Assembly: GCA_022572355.1 (NCBI GenBank)
Contig: JACZWC010000016.1
Coordinates: 1 to 64,000, forward strand
Direction of reading: 5' to 3'
Length of the DNA stretch: 64,000 bases
Source: Bacteroidota bacterium
Lineage (GTDB): Bacteria > Bacteroidota > Bacteroidia > NORP154
The position numbers and the translations under genes were made by a program. Each line of letters opens with the position of its first letter. Within the stretch, counting starts at the first letter, position 1. The notes under the pieces are model-generated. The model saw nothing but the letters and a program-made list of their open reading frames with translations, ran no database searches and was not told where the DNA came from. Positions 9,402 to 18,409 of this stretch are shown piece after piece.

Positions 9402-11399
9402 TTAATCTTCAAACAAAGTAACCTCAACACGCCTGTTTCGAGATCTTCCGTCCTCTGTTGCGTTAGAAGCCAGGGGCCTGTCAGATCCATAACCTTCAAT
9501 CACAAGTTTATCAGAGCTGATACCTTTTTTCTCAATATAATCACCTATGAAATTGGCCCTTTTAAGTGAGAGCTCGAGGTTATACTTTTCCTTACCCATA
9601 TCATCCGTGTGGCCAACAACCTTGATCTTAAAACCAGGCGCTGTTTCCAATTGCTTGATCACAGCATCCAGTTGCTTCTTGGATACGTCACTGATCTCCA
9701 ACAGTGAACTAGCCAGCTTGAACAGGATATTCTTAACCTGAAATAGCTCAGGCTTTGCAAAGATCAGCTTCTCTTTCCTATCTACAACCATGTTCTTCAC
9801 AAACGAAATGGTTGAATTTTCATCGGCAGGTAAATTAAAATTCTCTGTCTTGTTTATAAATTTATCATTCGTAAATCCAACTTCGTACTCCATATTTCCC
9901 GGGATAATGATAAAGTACTCACCGTTTTCGTCGGTAGACGTCGATCCGACAATATCATTCGTTTTTGGATTGATAACATAGATTTTCCCCTTAACTCCGG
10001 TCAATATCTGTGAATCAGTTATTCTGCCCTTTAAAATTGATAGTGGATGAGATTCTTTTTCTTTGATATTGATAGGCTTACCCTCAACTACATTGTATCT
10101 TTCAAAGCTTATCTCATAAATATCTTTCTCTCCGAATCCATCGGCCTTCAGGCTGGCGTAGTATCCTGTTTTGTTATCAGTTGTCATTACAAAATGTGCG
10201 TCGTCTCCCGTGGTATTGATAGGGTAGCCGAGATTCTCAGGTTTCGACCATTTTCCATCCTCGAACTTGCTTCTGAATATATCATATCCACCGATACAAT
10301 CATGTCCTTTGGAGCTAAAGAACATGGTTTTTCCATCAGGGTGAATAAATACACCTATTTCATCCTTATCCGTGTTAATAACGGGACCCAGATTTTCAGG
10401 CACTCCCCATTCTGTTCTCGATATCTTTTTGCTGCGGTAAATATCGCCATGTCCATATCCTTTCTTCCTTTCACTAACAAAGTATAACATGTTGCCATCC
10501 GCAGTCAAACAGGCAGAACTCTCAAAATAAGAGGTGTTAATGATCTTCTTGGGAAGCGGTTTAGGCTTAGTCCATTTTCCTGTAGATCCTTTTCTGGAAA
10601 CATAGATATCACCACTTCTCGTTTTGTTGGGAACATTTTTGTAAACAAATATCTGCTGCCCATCTGGAGAAATGCTCATGCTGGCATCGTGAAATACAGT
10701 GTTAACGCGTCCTTTGATGCTCTTCGCCGGTGCCCATCCGCCAGTTGCCTCGTCGTATTCGGATATGTAGATGTCTTCATAGTATCCGTGATCATAGTTG
10801 TCGCGTCCCTTCCCTTTTGTATCTGACCTCCTGGAAGTAAAAATAAAACTCTTTCCGTCAAGTGAAATAGATGGTGAATAATCGGGGTACTCAGAGTTTA
10901 TGTTGCTTCCCAGGTTTTTTAGTGTTACATCCACAGGATTTGCCATCAACTGTTTTGCGTACTCACATTGTTTCAAGAACTTCACCACATCGTCCTTCCT
11001 CAGCTTATTGGCTGATAATTTTGTTTTGTACTTATTGTATTCTTCTACCGCCCGGGTTAGATTACCTTTCAAATGATAACCCTGGCCAAGAGCGAGGTGA
11101 ATTCCAGGCAGAAAGTTATCCAGCTTATAGCTCTTTTCGAAGTAATCCAAGGCCTTGAGTATATCTCCAAGTGCTAAATGACATTGACCTATGCGGAAAT
11201 TCAATTCAGCATTTTCTGGCTGGGTTATATATACGTCTCTGTAAAGGCGCAATGCCGCTTTATAATCTTCATTCGAGTATTTCATTCGCGCCTTCAAGAG
11301 TTTCATCTTGTCATTGATGCCACCTTGAGTGTCGTTTACGTCGCCAATGGTCATTGCCGAGATACATGTTGCCAATAAGAGTAAAGCAAACTTTTTCAT
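9402..11399 (-). CDS. PorE-like OmpA-family protein (TPR, WD40-like PD40, CRD, OmpA)
   Basis: The protein is 665 residues from ATG 11399 (MKKFALLLLATC). Domains in order are a signal peptide, TPR repeats (about 35-140, AELNFRIGQCHLALGDILKALDYFEKSY), and a PD40/WD40-type propeller (about 165-440) with repeated SPDGQQIFVYK/HPDGKTMFFSS blades. A carboxypeptidase-regulatory-like domain follows (about 460-540), then an OmpA peptidoglycan-binding domain (about 560-665, VVGHTDDMGKEKYNLELSLKRA and SRNRRVEV). This order matches PorE, which anchors the T9SS trans-envelope complex to peptidoglycan. Unlike typical PorE, no convincing lipobox is seen. An in-frame codon at 11456 lies upstream of the promoter box, so it was not used. 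It could be a PorE paralogue rather than the T9SS subunit itself. Confidence 0.85.
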   Translation of the reverse strand: MKKFALLLLATCISAMTIGDVNDTQGGINDKMKLLKARMKYSNEDYKAALRLYRDVYITQPENAELNFRIGQCHLALGDILKALDYFEKSYKLDNFLPGIHLALGQGYHLKGNLTRAVEEYNKYKTKLSANKLRKDDVVKFLKQCEYAKQLMANPVDVTLKNLGSNINSEYPDYSPSISLDGKSFIFTSRRSDTKGKGRDNYDHGYYEDIYISEYDEATGGWAPAKSIKGRVNTVFHDASMSISPDGQQIFVYKNVPNKTRSGDIYVSRKGSTGKWTKPKPLPKKIINTSYFESSACLTADGNMLYFVSERKKGYGHGDIYRSKKISRTEWGVPENLGPVINTDKDEIGVFIHPDGKTMFFSSKGHDCIGGYDIFRSKFEDGKWSKPENLGYPINTTGDDAHFVMTTDNKTGYYASLKADGFGEKDIYEISFERYNVVEGKPINIKEKESHPLSILKGRITDSQILTGVKGKIYVINPKTNDIVGSTSTDENGEYFIIIPGNMEYEVGFTNDKFINKTENFNLPADENSTISFVKNMVVDRKEKLIFAKPELFQVKNILFKLASSLLEISDVSKKQLDAVIKQLETAPGFKIKVVGHTDDMGKEKYNLELSLKRANFIGDYIEKKGISSDKLVIEGYGSDRPLASNATEDGRSRNRRVEVTLFED

Positions 11400-11445
11400 G
11401 AACCTTAATTTAACGTTTAATAAAGAGGATGTTTTTACGAGGTGA

Positions 11446-11453
11446 CAAAGATA
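11446..11453 (-). promoter_or_regulatory. Predicted -7 promoter box for the OmpA-family gene
   Basis: On the minus strand this reads TATCTTTG, an exact TAnnTTTG match, 46 bases upstream of the ATG at 11399. It supports the shorter start. Confidence 0.55.
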
Positions 11454-11526
11454 CATTTATTCAAATATAATACGGATTCTTAAATTTAATACATTCTCAT
11501 CTGTAATAGAAGCTATCACAGAACAA

Positions 11527-12255
11527 TTAAGGATCAAGATATGACAAAAATAAATCCATTGCTCTTTTCTTATCTGTATCTAAATTATAACTAATGTTCT
11601 TCTCCACATAATATTTTGCCTCTGTGTAGTTTTCTGCATTGGCTATTGCATCTAACTTGTGCTCAACACCCCATGATATTGCTTTTTCAAAATTCTTTAC
11701 AAACAATGCCGGCAATTCTCTGTTGGATACCCAACAGGCAAATACAAAAGGCATCTTGGTGAACTGCTCCCATTCAAATGCCAGGTCATAAACAAAGGCG
11801 TATTGTGATTTAATTTTCATGGCTCTGTCGCCTATCAATACCCCGGCAGTGGCCCCCCTAATTAAATGTTGAAAGTCTTCGCTTGAATTTTTCCATAAAG
11901 GATTGATATTCCAATACTTATGGCAAAGAATTTTGACTAAAGATATAGAAGTGATAGAATGAAAATCTAGTATTATATTCTCAATTTTATCAAGGGGTTC
12001 TTCACTTAATAATAGCACGGATCCCACAGCGCCTTTTGCACCTATGCAGTAGTCAGTAAGAATCTCGTGATAATCCAATTTGGGAAGGATGGCGATGGGT
12101 ATCAGGCCGATATCCACTTCGTAATTGATGAGTTTTGTGGCGCAAATGGATGGAATATCCAACTGTAGATCGAAATCCTTAAGAAAACCAGAGTGCTGTA
12201 TCCCATGCACAAAGGGTTTGGTATTCAGGTAATTTACGGCTGAAATCTTAATCAT
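11527..12255 (-). CDS. mqnA: Chorismate dehydratase, futalosine menaquinone pathway
   Basis: MqnA converts chorismate to 3-[(1-carboxyvinyl)oxy]benzoate, the first step of the futalosine route to menaquinone. The 242-residue protein has the periplasmic-binding-protein-like fold of the MqnA/MqnD family. It begins IKISAVNYLNTKPFVHGI and continues EVDIGLIPIAILPKL, VGSVLLLSEEPLDKIENIILD and GATAGVLIGDRAM, with FVFACWVSN near the middle. The MqnA rather than MqnD call rests on the SAVNYLNTKP opening. It starts 4 bases after the EI24-domain gene, so the two form an operon. Other futalosine genes are not in the window. Confidence 0.9.
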   Translation of the reverse strand: MIKISAVNYLNTKPFVHGIQHSGFLKDFDLQLDIPSICATKLINYEVDIGLIPIAILPKLDYHEILTDYCIGAKGAVGSVLLLSEEPLDKIENIILDFHSITSISLVKILCHKYWNINPLWKNSSEDFQHLIRGATAGVLIGDRAMKIKSQYAFVYDLAFEWEQFTKMPFVFACWVSNRELPALFVKNFEKAISWGVEHKLDAIANAENYTEAKYYVEKNISYNLDTDKKRAMDLFLSYLDP

Positions 12256-12259
12256 TGAT

Positions 12260-13036
12260 CTACTGTCTGTTCAGGTTGTTTCTTTTATCAGTTTCATGAG
12301 CTGCAATTGCCGCTGCAACAACACCATAAGATGGTGCAACCAGCAATCCTACTATTGGAACAATCAGCATCAGGTAAAACATGCCGCCATTGGCAATGGC
12401 GAGCCCCTTGTGCTTATATATGTAGCTGGAACTTTCCTTCACTGACATCCCTTTCCGTTCGTTGGTGTAATCTATCATGGAAAAGCCATAGAAAAAGAAC
12501 TCGACCGTAAACATGAGCACCGGGCTAATCCACCCAATAACCGGTATGGCTGTAAACAGGAACAGCGCGAATAGGATGGCCATCTCTACGAATAAGTTAC
12601 GTACGGCTATAACGATTCCTCTTAGTACATCGCTTATAAATTGCTTTAGAACAAAAACTGACTTCTCACCTGTGAGTATTTCATTCGCTTTGTCAGCCAA
12701 AACCGCCATAACAGGTGACATAATGATCAGGACAATGTATTTGTAGATATACAAATAAAATACAATGAATATCAATCTGAAGAGAATCATGAAAAACAAC
12801 TGAATAATTGAGTTTAACATGCCCAGATCTGGGTCGTCACTGTTTCCCCAGCCAATCAGTTCGAGCATTGCATTTGTAATGCGATCTGCATATTCCCAGC
12901 CTATGATGATTGTAACAGAAAATATTATAAGATTGATTATGCCGGGGATAAGTACAAACCCCAAAAGTTTATTGTCTCTGATCAGCACATGAGCATCCAT
13001 GTAGGTTTTGGCACCGGTAATTAAATCTTTGAACAT
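12260..13036 (-). CDS. EI24-domain integral membrane protein (CysZ-like)
   Basis: The 258-residue protein has about four to six hydrophobic helices: LLGFVLIPGIINLIIFSVTIIIGW, a long stretch at about 80-115, AILFALFLFTAIPVIGWISPVLMFTVEFFFYGFSMIDY, and a C-terminal pair. The pattern GFSMIDYTNERKGMSVKESSSYIYKHKGLAIANG is characteristic of the EI24/CysZ family. CysZ of enterobacteria is a sulfate transporter, but a transport role here is not shown. A sulfate role would fit the cysH gene elsewhere in the window, although the two are 40 kb apart. It is the first gene of an operon with mqnA. Confidence 0.82.
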   Translation of the reverse strand: MFKDLITGAKTYMDAHVLIRDNKLLGFVLIPGIINLIIFSVTIIIGWEYADRITNAMLELIGWGNSDDPDLGMLNSIIQLFFMILFRLIFIVFYLYIYKYIVLIIMSPVMAVLADKANEILTGEKSVFVLKQFISDVLRGIVIAVRNLFVEMAILFALFLFTAIPVIGWISPVLMFTVEFFFYGFSMIDYTNERKGMSVKESSSYIYKHKGLAIANGGMFYLMLIVPIVGLLVAPSYGVVAAAIAAHETDKRNNLNRQ

Positions 13037-13159
13037 GGCGTGTAGGCAATTCCCTTTTGATCAGGTGGGTAAAACTAAGGAAATTTGATAATGCATATCT
13101 GCCATCTTTCAAAATGGTGCTAACTTTATCGCGATAGGAATATGGAATACCAAACACCA

Positions 13160-13167
13160 TAGTTTTG
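13160..13167 (+). promoter_or_regulatory. Predicted -7 promoter box for the GT-C-like pair
   Basis: TAGTTTTG matches TAnnTTTG. It overlaps the first possible TTG start of the following frame, so translation probably begins a few codons later. An imperfect alternative, TAACTTTA, lies at 13121-13128. Confidence 0.4.
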
Positions 13168-14907
13168 CATAGAGACATATTGAAATTGATTCTGAAATCC
13201 CTTATAATTGAAGCCTTCATCATCTTCACTTATATATTTTTGATCAATAATTATATTGGGAATGTCGACAATACCATTAATGCCGATGGTATTGGGTACT
13301 ATGATTATTTACCATCAATATTCATTCATAATGATCTTATAAGAAAGGATATTCCAATTCAAGAAGATTCTAGCGCGTATAATCGCATCAATGCACTTGG
13401 CGTATACGTCGACTATGAAGGCTATAAAGTAAATAAGTATCCATCCGGAACGGCACTTTTGCAGCTTCCCTTTTTCATCTTTACATACCTGACAACTGAC
13501 CTGAAAGATGCGGATAAGGATGGATATCAACGGCCTTTTCAAAAAACGGTTTTTCACGCAGCTCTATTCTATCTGTTTCTGAGTATAATCTTTTTAAGGA
13601 AGACGCTGGAGCAATTCGAAATAAAAAAGTACTCCATAGTTTTTGCTCAGGTTTTATTGGTGTTGGCTACTTCAGTTACCAGTTACGCAAATTTTGATGC
13701 GGGATTCAGCCATGTATATTCCCTTTTCGCTATTACGGCCTTTCTCTACTTTGTCAAATCGTATTTTAATCACAGAGATCACAATCAATTTTTATTGGCT
13801 TGTCTTTTTTTGGGATTGATACTTCTTCTCAGGCAGATAAATGTTCTGATCATTTTATTTATTCCCTTCCTCGCAGGTTCAGTAAGTAATCTCAAGGAGG
13901 GAATTATCCGTCTTTTCAAGTATCCCGAAAAATTGATAATCGGAATATTCATAGTGTTTGGAATGTTCTTCATACAGGCCCTGCTGTGGTACTTACAAGC
14001 AGGTAGTTTCATTATTTATTCCTATCCGGGTGAGAGCTTTGATTTCACGAACCCCGAATTCTTCAATATTCTGTTTAGTTACCGAAAAGGGCTTTTTGTC
14101 TATACTCCAATTTTGTTCATGGGTTTTATAGCAGTGTTATGGCTGGGTTACAAGGGTAAATATTATTTAACCTTTACCTGGCTTTCATTTTTTGTGCTTC
14201 TCACTTACATTCTTTCTTCGTGGTGGGCCTGGTTCTACGGTAATAGCTATGGATTGAGAGCGTACATAGATTACTATGCGATATTCTTTATCCCTCTGGC
14301 TCTCATGCTCGATCGAATTGTCCTGCCAATTAGATGGGCGGTTATATCATTATCTTTTTTGACAATTCCCCTGAATATTATTCAAACCTATCAGCACAAT
14401 GTGTATATTTTACATTGGTTTGAAATGGACAGTTATAAATACTGGACCGTGTTTCTAAAGACAGAGGACAGATTTAAGGGACTGGTTTGGAAAAGAAAAT
14501 ACGATTACGCGCAATATGAAACGATAAAAGAATTCTCAATTGGGGATATCAGCACTGCAAAGGGTGAAGCGAATCAGATTTTCAAAATAAATAGCTCTGA
14601 AATTCCAGGCTTTGAAAATGTGTGCATGATTCAGGTTTTGATTGACAATGATTTTCAGGAAACGAACGATTCAAAAATTGTTATGAGTATTGATAGATCA
14701 GAAACCTATTACAATTACTATTGGCACAACATATATTTGATTCATTACCTGGAAACAACATTTGGTGAAAGCCAGACAGGATTGTTCAACTATGAGATAA
14801 CTCCAAATTCAGATGGGAAGGCGAAGACGATCAGCTTAAAGATGAGTATAGGTAATCGGGATAACTCTCTCAAAAACGTTAGAATTAAGTTTTTAACGAG
14901 TAAGTAG
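13165..14907 (+). CDS. Polytopic membrane protein, GT-C glycosyltransferase-like (first of pair)
   Basis: This protein of about 580 residues has an N-terminal helix, then the conserved-looking segment INADGIGYYDYLPSIFIHND after it. About ten further helices follow to around residue 420, then a soluble beta-rich tail of about 140 residues. The Asp after the first helix and the multi-helix fold resemble GT-C enzymes that use lipid-linked sugars, but no family was recognised with certainty. It aligns with the next gene at WWAWFYGNSYGLRAYIDYYAIFF and RKGLFVYTPILF. The frame has no ATG near its start. TTG codons at 13165, 13180 and 13186 are candidates, and the first overlaps the promoter box. It lies 6 bases upstream of its paralogue. 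Confidence 0.65.
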   Translation: MHRDILKLILKSLIIEAFIIFTYIFLINNYIGNVDNTINADGIGYYDYLPSIFIHNDLIRKDIPIQEDSSAYNRINALGVYVDYEGYKVNKYPSGTALLQLPFFIFTYLTTDLKDADKDGYQRPFQKTVFHAALFYLFLSIIFLRKTLEQFEIKKYSIVFAQVLLVLATSVTSYANFDAGFSHVYSLFAITAFLYFVKSYFNHRDHNQFLLACLFLGLILLLRQINVLIILFIPFLAGSVSNLKEGIIRLFKYPEKLIIGIFIVFGMFFIQALLWYLQAGSFIIYSYPGESFDFTNPEFFNILFSYRKGLFVYTPILFMGFIAVLWLGYKGKYYLTFTWLSFFVLLTYILSSWWAWFYGNSYGLRAYIDYYAIFFIPLALMLDRIVLPIRWAVISLSFLTIPLNIIQTYQHNVYILHWFEMDSYKYWTVFLKTEDRFKGLVWKRKYDYAQYETIKEFSIGDISTAKGEANQIFKINSSEIPGFENVCMIQVLIDNDFQETNDSKIVMSIDRSETYYNYYWHNIYLIHYLETTFGESQTGLFNYEITPNSDGKAKTISLKMSIGNRDNSLKNVRIKFLTSK

Positions 14908-14913
14908 CCGATC

Positions 14914-16797
14914 ATGCTTGAAAGGTTCAAAAATACGAAGTCACTGTTCGCGCTCTCCTTCATTTCAGTGATTTGTGTTATCGTGAACACGGTCACTTTT
15001 CCGCAAAATATTCTCGCTTGGGACGTTTTCGGCTATTATCTCTATTTACCTCTGGCTGTCATTTATAACGATTTGGGAATGAGCGATTTTTCTATTGTTG
15101 AGCAAATAATAGAACGGTATAAAAATACACCTACCTTTTATCAGGGTATGCAAATGCCATCAGGTGATTGGGTAATTAAGTACAGCATGGGATTGGCGTT
15201 TCTTTACTTACCATTTTTTGCAATTGGGCACATTGTTGCCTTGTTATCTTCGTTTCCAACCGACGGTTTCTCTTTGCCCTATCAGTACTCGATATGGTTT
15301 GGAGGCATCCTATACACGCTTGCCGGGTTGGTCTTGGTTCGTCGATTGGCGCTTAAATTTTTTAGTGATTTCGTGAGCGCGCTCATTCTCATTATTCTAT
15401 ATCTGGGAACAAATTATCTAATGAATACTTCTTTCTATGGACAGAATGCTATGTCACACAATTATCTGTTCACCTTATACCTCTTGCTTATATTGATTAC
15501 CATCAGATGGCATAAGTCGCCGGACATGAAATACATGATTCTATTAGGCATAATTGCAGGCATCATAATATTGAGCCGGCCATCGGAAATAGTGTGTTTG
15601 ACGATTCCGTTGTTCTGGGGTGTGTACAATTTGGATTCCTTAACCCAAAAGATCAGGTTGCTGGTTAAAAATTATCGGCAGGTACTGATTTTCGCCTGCT
15701 TGTTGTTATTCATTGGCAGCTTTCAATTTGCGTATTGGAAAGCGTTTACCGGTAAGTTTCTATTCTACACTTATGGAATTAATCCTGGCGAGGGATTTGA
15801 GTTTTTGAGACCTTATATTGTGGAAGTGTTATTTAGTTTTCGAAAAGGGTGGTTACTATATACACCTGTCATGGTTTTTGCTCTTGTCGGTATTGCATTA
15901 TTATATAAACAAAACAAATCCCTTTTTACGCCGGTTTTAATTTATTTTTCCTTGAACTTGTACTTAGTATCCTGCTGGTCCACCTGGTGGTACGCCGAGA
16001 GCTTTGGACAACGTGCCTTGGTGCCTTCTTATGCTCTGCTCATTCTTCCTTTGGGCTACACAGTTCAATGGATTAATTCAAGTTCTACAAAATTCCGAAG
16101 GGCGATGTTTGTTTTGATCGGAATTCTCTCATGCTTGAACTTATTTCAAACATGGCAATATCATACCGGATTAATCCACGGATCTCGAATGAGCATGGAT
16201 TACTATATATCTGTGTTTGGCAGAACAGGGATTGCTGAGGAAGACAAGAAGCTATTATTAATTGATCGTTCATTTGATGGTAAAGAGCAATTTGTAAATG
16301 AAAATGAGTACAATAAAAAGGTACTGGAAGTAATAGATTTTGAATCGTTGGAAGGAGATGGCATTAATTCAAAATACGCATATTCAGGTAAAACTTCTTT
16401 TCAATTGGATGAAAATGAAATATATTCTCCAGCAAGCAGTACGCCATATTCTGAACTGACTGACCATTATTATGCCTGGATACGTGGCAGCGTAATGGTT
16501 TTCCCTATTGTAGATCCAAAATCCAACCCTACAAGTTTTGTCATTTGCTTTGAGCACAATGGTTATTCCTATAAGTACAAAGCCTTGGATTTTGAAGGCC
16601 TTAACCTAAAATTAAACGAGTGGAATGTAGTTACTCTTGATTATTTAACCCCAGAGGTAAGGAATGTGAAGGACCTGCTGAAAGTGTATGTGTGGCACAG
16701 GGGGAAAGACAAAATATTTGTCGATGATATAAAGGTAGAAGTTTTTGAACCTAAACAATCAATGGCTCAACAAGTTGTCCCTTCATTATCCCGGTAA
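14914..16797 (+). CDS. Polytopic membrane protein, GT-C glycosyltransferase-like (second of pair)
   Basis: This 627-residue paralogue of the preceding gene shares the post-helix segment LAWDVFGYYLYLPLAVIYND, the motif FRKGWLLYTPVMVF and the loop SCWSTWWYAESFGQRALVPSY. About ten to twelve helices occupy residues 10-425. The C-terminal 160 residues (from about 460) look like a secreted beta-sandwich, with YSGKTSFQLDENE, HYYAWIRGSVMVF and DKIFVDDIKVEVFEP, similar in style to carbohydrate-binding jelly rolls. A role in transferring sugars at the outer face of the inner membrane is plausible but inferred. The ATG at 14914 is 6 bases after the previous stop, indicating co-transcription. Confidence 0.68.
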   Translation: MLERFKNTKSLFALSFISVICVIVNTVTFPQNILAWDVFGYYLYLPLAVIYNDLGMSDFSIVEQIIERYKNTPTFYQGMQMPSGDWVIKYSMGLAFLYLPFFAIGHIVALLSSFPTDGFSLPYQYSIWFGGILYTLAGLVLVRRLALKFFSDFVSALILIILYLGTNYLMNTSFYGQNAMSHNYLFTLYLLLILITIRWHKSPDMKYMILLGIIAGIIILSRPSEIVCLTIPLFWGVYNLDSLTQKIRLLVKNYRQVLIFACLLLFIGSFQFAYWKAFTGKFLFYTYGINPGEGFEFLRPYIVEVLFSFRKGWLLYTPVMVFALVGIALLYKQNKSLFTPVLIYFSLNLYLVSCWSTWWYAESFGQRALVPSYALLILPLGYTVQWINSSSTKFRRAMFVLIGILSCLNLFQTWQYHTGLIHGSRMSMDYYISVFGRTGIAEEDKKLLLIDRSFDGKEQFVNENEYNKKVLEVIDFESLEGDGINSKYAYSGKTSFQLDENEIYSPASSTPYSELTDHYYAWIRGSVMVFPIVDPKSNPTSFVICFEHNGYSYKYKALDFEGLNLKLNEWNVVTLDYLTPEVRNVKDLLKVYVWHRGKDKIFVDDIKVEVFEPKQSMAQQVVPSLSR

Positions 16798-16816
16798 GAT
16801 TATTTCAGAAGCTTAC

Positions 16817-16824
16817 TATCTTTG
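16817..16824 (+). promoter_or_regulatory. Predicted -7 promoter box
   Basis: TATCTTTG, an exact TAnnTTTG match, lies 21 bases before the ATG at 16846 of the T9SS cargo gene. Confidence 0.55.
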
Positions 16825-16845
16825 TGTTGAACAAAAACTTATATC

Positions 16846-18375
16846 ATGAAGAAGCTTTTATCACTTACAGTCACTTTATTTGCCATAATCATCTTCAACA
16901 ACTATACCGCAAGTGCCCAAATTACTATTACCCAAGCGGATTTTGCGGTTATCGGTGACACGGTTCTCAATGCCAATGATACGATGCCTGTTGCCTCGAT
17001 TATGGTTGGTGGAGCAGGTTCTCAAACATGGGACTTTAGCGCCTTGCAAGTTCACGCGATAGATACCACCTATTTTGTAGATCCGGCCTCTACAGGTTTT
17101 GCATCTGATTTTCCAACGGCGACAATTGCTACAGATCAAGGTGGTTTTTTTGGATTTTTAAACGTTAGCTCGACGGAAGTGATCTTTGAAGGTTTTGCTG
17201 TTGTTACCCCCCCGTTAGCGGCAAAATTTAATCCAACGCAGAAAATGATGGAATTTCCCAATACAGATGGAGCTTATTTCCAGGATACGTCGGCTTATAG
17301 ATTGACTTTCTCAGGTGCCCAGTTCGGAATAGATTCAATCGCTTTGTCACATGGAAGCCAGGTCACTTATTCCGTTGATGGCTATGGAATGGTGACTACG
17401 CCGGCCGGAACTTATGATGCAATTAGGGGCCTTACAATGGATATAACAGTCGACAGTATATTCGCAAAAGATCCGATTCTTACCGGCGGTGTTTGGGTTT
17501 TGGTTGATCCTGGAATTTTGGGTGCCCCGAACCCCGAATTTGACACAATCTATACATACCGTTGGCTGGCCAATGGGATGGGGAGCCCTGTTGCAGAGGT
17601 GGTAACTGATATTCCCGGTGGAAATGCAATAACTGCCAGCTATATGATTGGTAATTCGTTTGCTGCATTGTTTACGTCTGATGTGAGCACCAAGTGTAAG
17701 GGTGATTGCGATGCACAGGCTACCGCAACCTTGGTAAATGGTGTTGGCCCATTTACGTACTCCTGGAATACATCTCCACTACAAACGACCAGTATGGCCA
17801 CGGGCCTCTGTGGGGGTATTGTTACTGTAACAATTATGGATTCCAATAATGATACAGCGTATGCCAGTTTGAATATTTCCGAACCGCTTATTGCAATGTC
17901 CCTGACTGCAACATCAGTTAATCCATCTTGTGATACATGTTTAGATGCAACTGCCACCGTACTTGTTTTTGGTGGTGATCCTGCATTCACATACTTGTGG
18001 GATGATCCGGCTTCCCAAACTACGCAAACAGCTACTGGATTAAATCCGGGGAATTACATGGTAACAGTGACGGATGGAAATGGATGTGTGAAATCGATTG
18101 CTGATACGGTGAACGTGGGCATTGGGGAAGTTTTAGTAAAACCTCTAAACCTAAAGATATATCCCAATCCAACCAGTGGTTCTATCGCAATCAGCATGGA
18201 TGCGGATATTGATTTTGTTCAGGTATATGATGCAAAAGGACAATTGCTCATGGTTGAAGAAGTGAATGGCCCAAGACATACGATTGATATTTCTGATTAT
18301 CGTGATGGATTGTATTTTCTTAGGCTGATGAATAGGGATATTGTGATAACTAAAAAGGTATTTCTGGTCAGGTAA
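16846..18375 (+). CDS. Secreted T9SS cargo protein with SprB-type repeats and type A sorting domain
   Basis: The 509-residue protein has a signal peptide (about 1-24, ending TASAQ) and an N-terminal region of about 260 residues of unrecognised fold. Two SprB-like repeats follow (about 275-345 and 355-425), each with Cys pairs and the pattern TYSWNTSPLQTTSMATGL / TYLWDDPASQTTQTATGL. The C-terminal type A T9SS sorting signal (about 435-509) has LKIYPNPTSGSIAISMD and ends KKVFLVR. T9SS carries such proteins across the outer membrane and attaches them to the surface. The function of the N-terminal region is unknown. A TonB receptor follows after 35 bases. Confidence 0.88.
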   Translation: MKKLLSLTVTLFAIIIFNNYTASAQITITQADFAVIGDTVLNANDTMPVASIMVGGAGSQTWDFSALQVHAIDTTYFVDPASTGFASDFPTATIATDQGGFFGFLNVSSTEVIFEGFAVVTPPLAAKFNPTQKMMEFPNTDGAYFQDTSAYRLTFSGAQFGIDSIALSHGSQVTYSVDGYGMVTTPAGTYDAIRGLTMDITVDSIFAKDPILTGGVWVLVDPGILGAPNPEFDTIYTYRWLANGMGSPVAEVVTDIPGGNAITASYMIGNSFAALFTSDVSTKCKGDCDAQATATLVNGVGPFTYSWNTSPLQTTSMATGLCGGIVTVTIMDSNNDTAYASLNISEPLIAMSLTATSVNPSCDTCLDATATVLVFGGDPAFTYLWDDPASQTTQTATGLNPGNYMVTVTDGNGCVKSIADTVNVGIGEVLVKPLNLKIYPNPTSGSIAISMDADIDFVQVYDAKGQLLMVEEVNGPRHTIDISDYRDGLYFLRLMNRDIVITKKVFLVR

Positions 18376-18409
18376 GAGTTTTTCCGGGCACTTCTCGAAG
18401 AATAATTCG

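Noticed and set aside
10047..10487. A 146-codon plus-strand frame
   Set aside because: It lies wholly antisense to the PorE-like OmpA-family gene and shows no protein family pattern; it is a shadow frame.
12260..13036. Naming the EI24 gene cysZ
   Set aside because: Only family resemblance is seen. It is paired with mqnA, not with sulfate genes, so the symbol is not justified.
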